NCBI GenBank assembly: GCA_036768485.1 | Contig: JAVLUZ010000836.1 | Span: forward strand, 109,977 to 173,976 | DNA length: 64,000 nucleotides | From: Mermis nigrescens | Lineage: Eukaryota > Nematoda > Enoplea > Mermithida > Mermithidae | Direction: 5' to 3' | Shown: one piece after another, positions 61,540-64,000 of the stretch | How positions within the stretch are numbered: position 1 is the stretch's first letter | Layout of the letters: each line of letters opens with the position of its first letter | The notes under the pieces: model-generated | Database searches by the model: none | What the model was told of the DNA's origin: nothing | The model's input: the letters and a program-made list of their open reading frames with translations, nothing else | Made by a program: the position numbers and the translations under genes

Positions 61540-61781
61540 TCTTACTGCCTTCAAGTTCTTCCACTTCGATTCAAGTTGTGCTGGAATCCGTGTTTTACAT
61601 TCGGATTTTCTTTAAGAGCTTCGGCTATAGCGCTCCACGATTTATTCCTCGAATTTGTTGCATTACTGTCTGTTTTCTTGTTTTCGAGTACAATCAAATG
61701 TTCTGAGACGCATACGATAAGATAATTGATTTCCAATAGTGAAAACTTACTATCCCGATCCTTTTTCTTATCCGTACTCAT
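61540..61781 (-). pseudogene. Myb/SANT-like Harbinger partner protein, frameshifted
   Basis: Begins MSTDKKKDRDSKFSLLE, then LEINYLIVCVSEHLIVLENK, NKSWSAIAEAL and NPNV. The pattern of an aromatic near the start, a KKTD turn and W..IA fits the Myb/SANT-like DNA-binding domain found beside Harbinger transposases, which helps target the transposase to element ends. The frame stops at 61551, while the next frame continues WKNLKAVRNIF, the expected third-helix wording. That indicates a frameshift. It faces the transposase from the opposite end of the element. Confidence 0.75.
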
Positions 61782-62123
61782 TTTATTTAAGCAGCACAAA
61801 TAGCAGTACTTGAAAAAGGCACCCAGTAGTTTTACTAACAGGTGGAGACACAACACGAACTTTACAAAAATGAGGTTTTAATATGAAATTATTATTACAA
61901 ACATGAAATATTGTGTACAATGATTCCAAACTGTCACCTTAAATCGAGTTTAAGCTAGGTTTACGGAAATCGACTTTAAATCGCCTTCTGTCATACCAAG
62001 TCGATTTAAACTCGACTTGGCATAAATCGAGATTTAAGCTCGGCTTTGATTGAAGCGTAGTTTAAATTCGATTTAACGCTAAATCGAACTTAAACTAAAT
62101 CGCCTTCTGTCATCCGGCCCTAA

Positions 62124-63165
62124 AAGTTTAATTATAGTCTCTTTCACACAACTTTGGTCATAAATTTTAAAATTATCCCAACAATAAGCTGGCAGATTTC
62201 GATTATGGCATTATTCTGATATATAATCATCGTAACCCTAGGCTTACTGCCGTTAAAAATTCTTATGTGTAAGTGTGTGTGTGTCTGTGAGGCAAAAGTT
62301 TTTACTGGATAATTTTGTGATACTTATATTTTCACTCAATGGGTATTCTCGAGCGCTAATTACAATTTTTTTGATCAAAATGGCTCGATCGGACTCCTGA
62401 AACCCGGAAACTACGGATTTATGTAAAAGGTTTTGCAGGTAGCTCTAGCCGCTTATGCAATTGCCGCAGGGTAAAATTTTAAAGCCACCCTAGATCAACT
62501 TCTTATGCGCTATCGACTGGTGTAAACCACTTTACACTACATTGTAAACTGATGTTTTGCCGTAAGAAAAACGTGATTTACAAATGTATTTTATCAAATA
62601 TCTCAAATCGCAGCGAAATAAATTTTTTTAAAATTTCCACCAATTCTTTGGATATCTTATGACTGACCTTACTGTAAAATTTGAAGAAAATTTTAGGATT
62701 GGTTTCTGAGATACGGGAGCCCAAAGGTACCCTATGCATAGCGTAAAATTTAGATTTTTGTCTTTTTGCAGAAGCACACATTGACTGCTGTTTCCAAAAT
62801 TTGGCCCCTGGGGTTTCTGAGACCGCTGATTCCATATTCACTACTTTAAATATACGATCCGGCATCATAAAACATGTATGAGACGGGCTGAAAGGAAATC
62901 ACGTACGGGTACTTATAAACATGATTAATCACTGAAAAAGAGCTTGCACCAAGTCAAAATTTTGACCTTGTAAACCAGCGCGCGTGAAATTTAATGCGAA
63001 GCAATCGGAAGCAGCAAACATGCAGCTTTCGAAAGAAAGCAGCAAACATGCGGCTTTCGAAAATACAAATCCAAAATGTTTTTGCTTCTAGCGGCTAATT
63101 TAAAATGCAACTTTTTGCATTTGTTTACAATGAAGGCAAAGTTGAACATTGTACAAAGTTGAACC
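62124..63165. other. Intergenic stretch, one local duplication
   Basis: Mostly AT-rich with no supported gene. A 25-bp unit (AGCAGCAAACATGC, then GCTTTCGAAA) is duplicated at 63014-63063. AGTCTCTTTCACA at 62138 recalls 30938, which suggests an unrecognised dispersed repeat. Confidence 0.45.
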
Positions 63166-63166
63166 C

Positions 63167-63891
63167 GACGCTATAAGATAGGACGTGATACAACATACTC
63201 AATGCTATACAATAGGACGTGATGTTACATACCCCATGCTATACAATAGGACGTGATATAACATGCCCCATGCTTTAAGATAGGACGTGATATAACATAC
63301 TCAGTGTTACAGGATAGGACGTGATATAACATACCTCGATGCTACAAGATAGGACGTGATAAAGCATACCCAGTGCTATAACACATCTGTGCTGTAAGAT
63401 TGGTGTCCCAAAACATCAAAAATATGGTTTGCACCAAAAAAATCTTTAAACATCTTAAAACATCAAAAAATGGTTTTGGATTAAAAAAGGTTTTAAACCT
63501 CCAAAACATCAAAAAAGTATGGTTTTGACCAAAAAGTTTCTTTAATATTCCAAAACGTTAAAAATATGGTTATGATCAAACAAAATTTTTAAATATCGCA
63601 AACCATCTAATGGTATAATTTCCAGAACATCCCAGAACATCAAAAATATGATTTAGGATAAAGAGTTCTCAGAACCATTCTATAACGTTAGAAATATGGA
63701 TTTAATCAAAGAAATGGTTGACAAAAGACAATTAAAAAATTTAAAAAATACAATATGTTTTTACCAACAATTTTTTAGAAATATCCCAAAAACATCAAAA
63801 GTCCCGAAAATAAAAAATACAAGAGACATCTCAATTCCATACAGCTATCAGGTTCCAAGTCAGCCAGGGCAACGCCGGGCAGCTCAGCTAG
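63167..63891 (+). mobile_element. Helitron-like element, copy 3
   Basis: Same order as 56880-57690: five or six approximately 45-bp units with CTAYAAGATAGGACGTGATA (63170-63400), then approximately 50-bp units with CATCAAAAATATGG (63410-63700), then the stem-loop CCAGGGCAACGCCGGGC and CTCAGCTAG. The GTTTGTTTGT head is absent, so the copy is 5'-truncated or starts differently. The following base is A rather than T. Confidence 0.65.
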
Positions 63892-64000
63892 ATATAAAAA
63901 ATATAAAAACCGCTCGCTGATCCATTGCAGAGTCATTCAATTTTTCATTCTAATTACTGGTTAAGATATTATTTGTTTACAAAAAAACTCTAGCAGATGG

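Larger units (their letters stand above)
57969..62120. mobile_element. PIF/Harbinger transposon, defective
   Basis: A 4.15-kb element with inverted ends: GGGCCGGTTGACAGAAGGCG at the left, CGCCTTCTGTCATCCGGCCC at the right. TTA lies before the left end and TAA after the right end, so these bases may belong to the inverted repeat; I see no clean 3-bp duplication. Inside both ends are clusters of TTTAAATCGAG and CTCGATTTAA words (57990-58150, 61935-62110). It carries the two-gene Harbinger set, transposase and Myb-like protein, facing each other, both broken, plus several later insertions. Confidence 0.85.

Noticed and set aside
61453..61725. Forward frame opposite the Myb-like gene
   Set aside because: It is the complement of the Myb-like pseudogene and the MITE end. 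The minus-strand reading has the domain wording.

Overview
The window is eukaryotic, non-coding-rich DNA from an invertebrate animal. It is AT-rich, has spliced exons with GT..AG introns, and is crowded with DNA transposons, MITEs, Helitron-like elements and satellite arrays. I cannot fix the phylum from sequence alone. A 100-base run of N at 18413-18512 is an assembly gap of unknown true size.

Left third (1-18.4 kb): one real gene dominates. Eight minus-strand exons between 16584 and 389 encode about 560 residues of an insulin-degrading-enzyme-like M16 metallopeptidase. Exon phases agree at all seven junctions. The N-terminal catalytic (HxxEH) part and the extreme C-terminus are not found here. 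The introns carry many repeats: an approximately 280-bp MITE family (here family G), a hAT-type MITE family (family M), a GGCACC-hexamer element with hAT-like ends, a relic of the satellite-bearing family described below, a 17-bp minisatellite, and a foldback element whose inverted arms are arrays of a 15-bp unit.

Middle (18.5-32.7 kb): one clear minus-strand exon of a PAN/Apple-domain protein (20675-21014), with a possible 3' exon, in a field of family M and G MITEs. There is a second foldback element (28327-29185) flanked by a 12-bp direct repeat, and a broken Helitron-like element.

Right-centre (32.7-57.7 kb): a nested complex of inverted and direct duplications. The building blocks are (i) elements with CTAGCAA ends and TA flanks, (ii) two kinds of degenerate satellite array, A and B, made of about 160-190-bp monomers with the odd palindrome GTGTAAA-S-TTTACAC, (iii) a GGTAGCGC-type hairpin at array ends, and (iv) long (AT)n tracts. 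The order CTAG element, A, B, inverted A, CTAG end occurs twice, at about 34.2-48.0 kb and 48.2-56.5 kb. I read these as two giant foldback composites. A hAT MITE sits in one palindrome arm, and its intact empty site is in the other arm. A Helitron-like element splits the final (AT)n tract.

Right end (57.9-64 kb): a dead PIF/Harbinger transposon (57969-62120) with a HARBI1-like transposase broken by a family M MITE just after its first catalytic Asp, a convergent broken Myb/SANT-like partner gene, and further MITEs inside. A third Helitron-like copy follows. Apart from the M16 peptidase and the PAN-domain exon I see no host gene.
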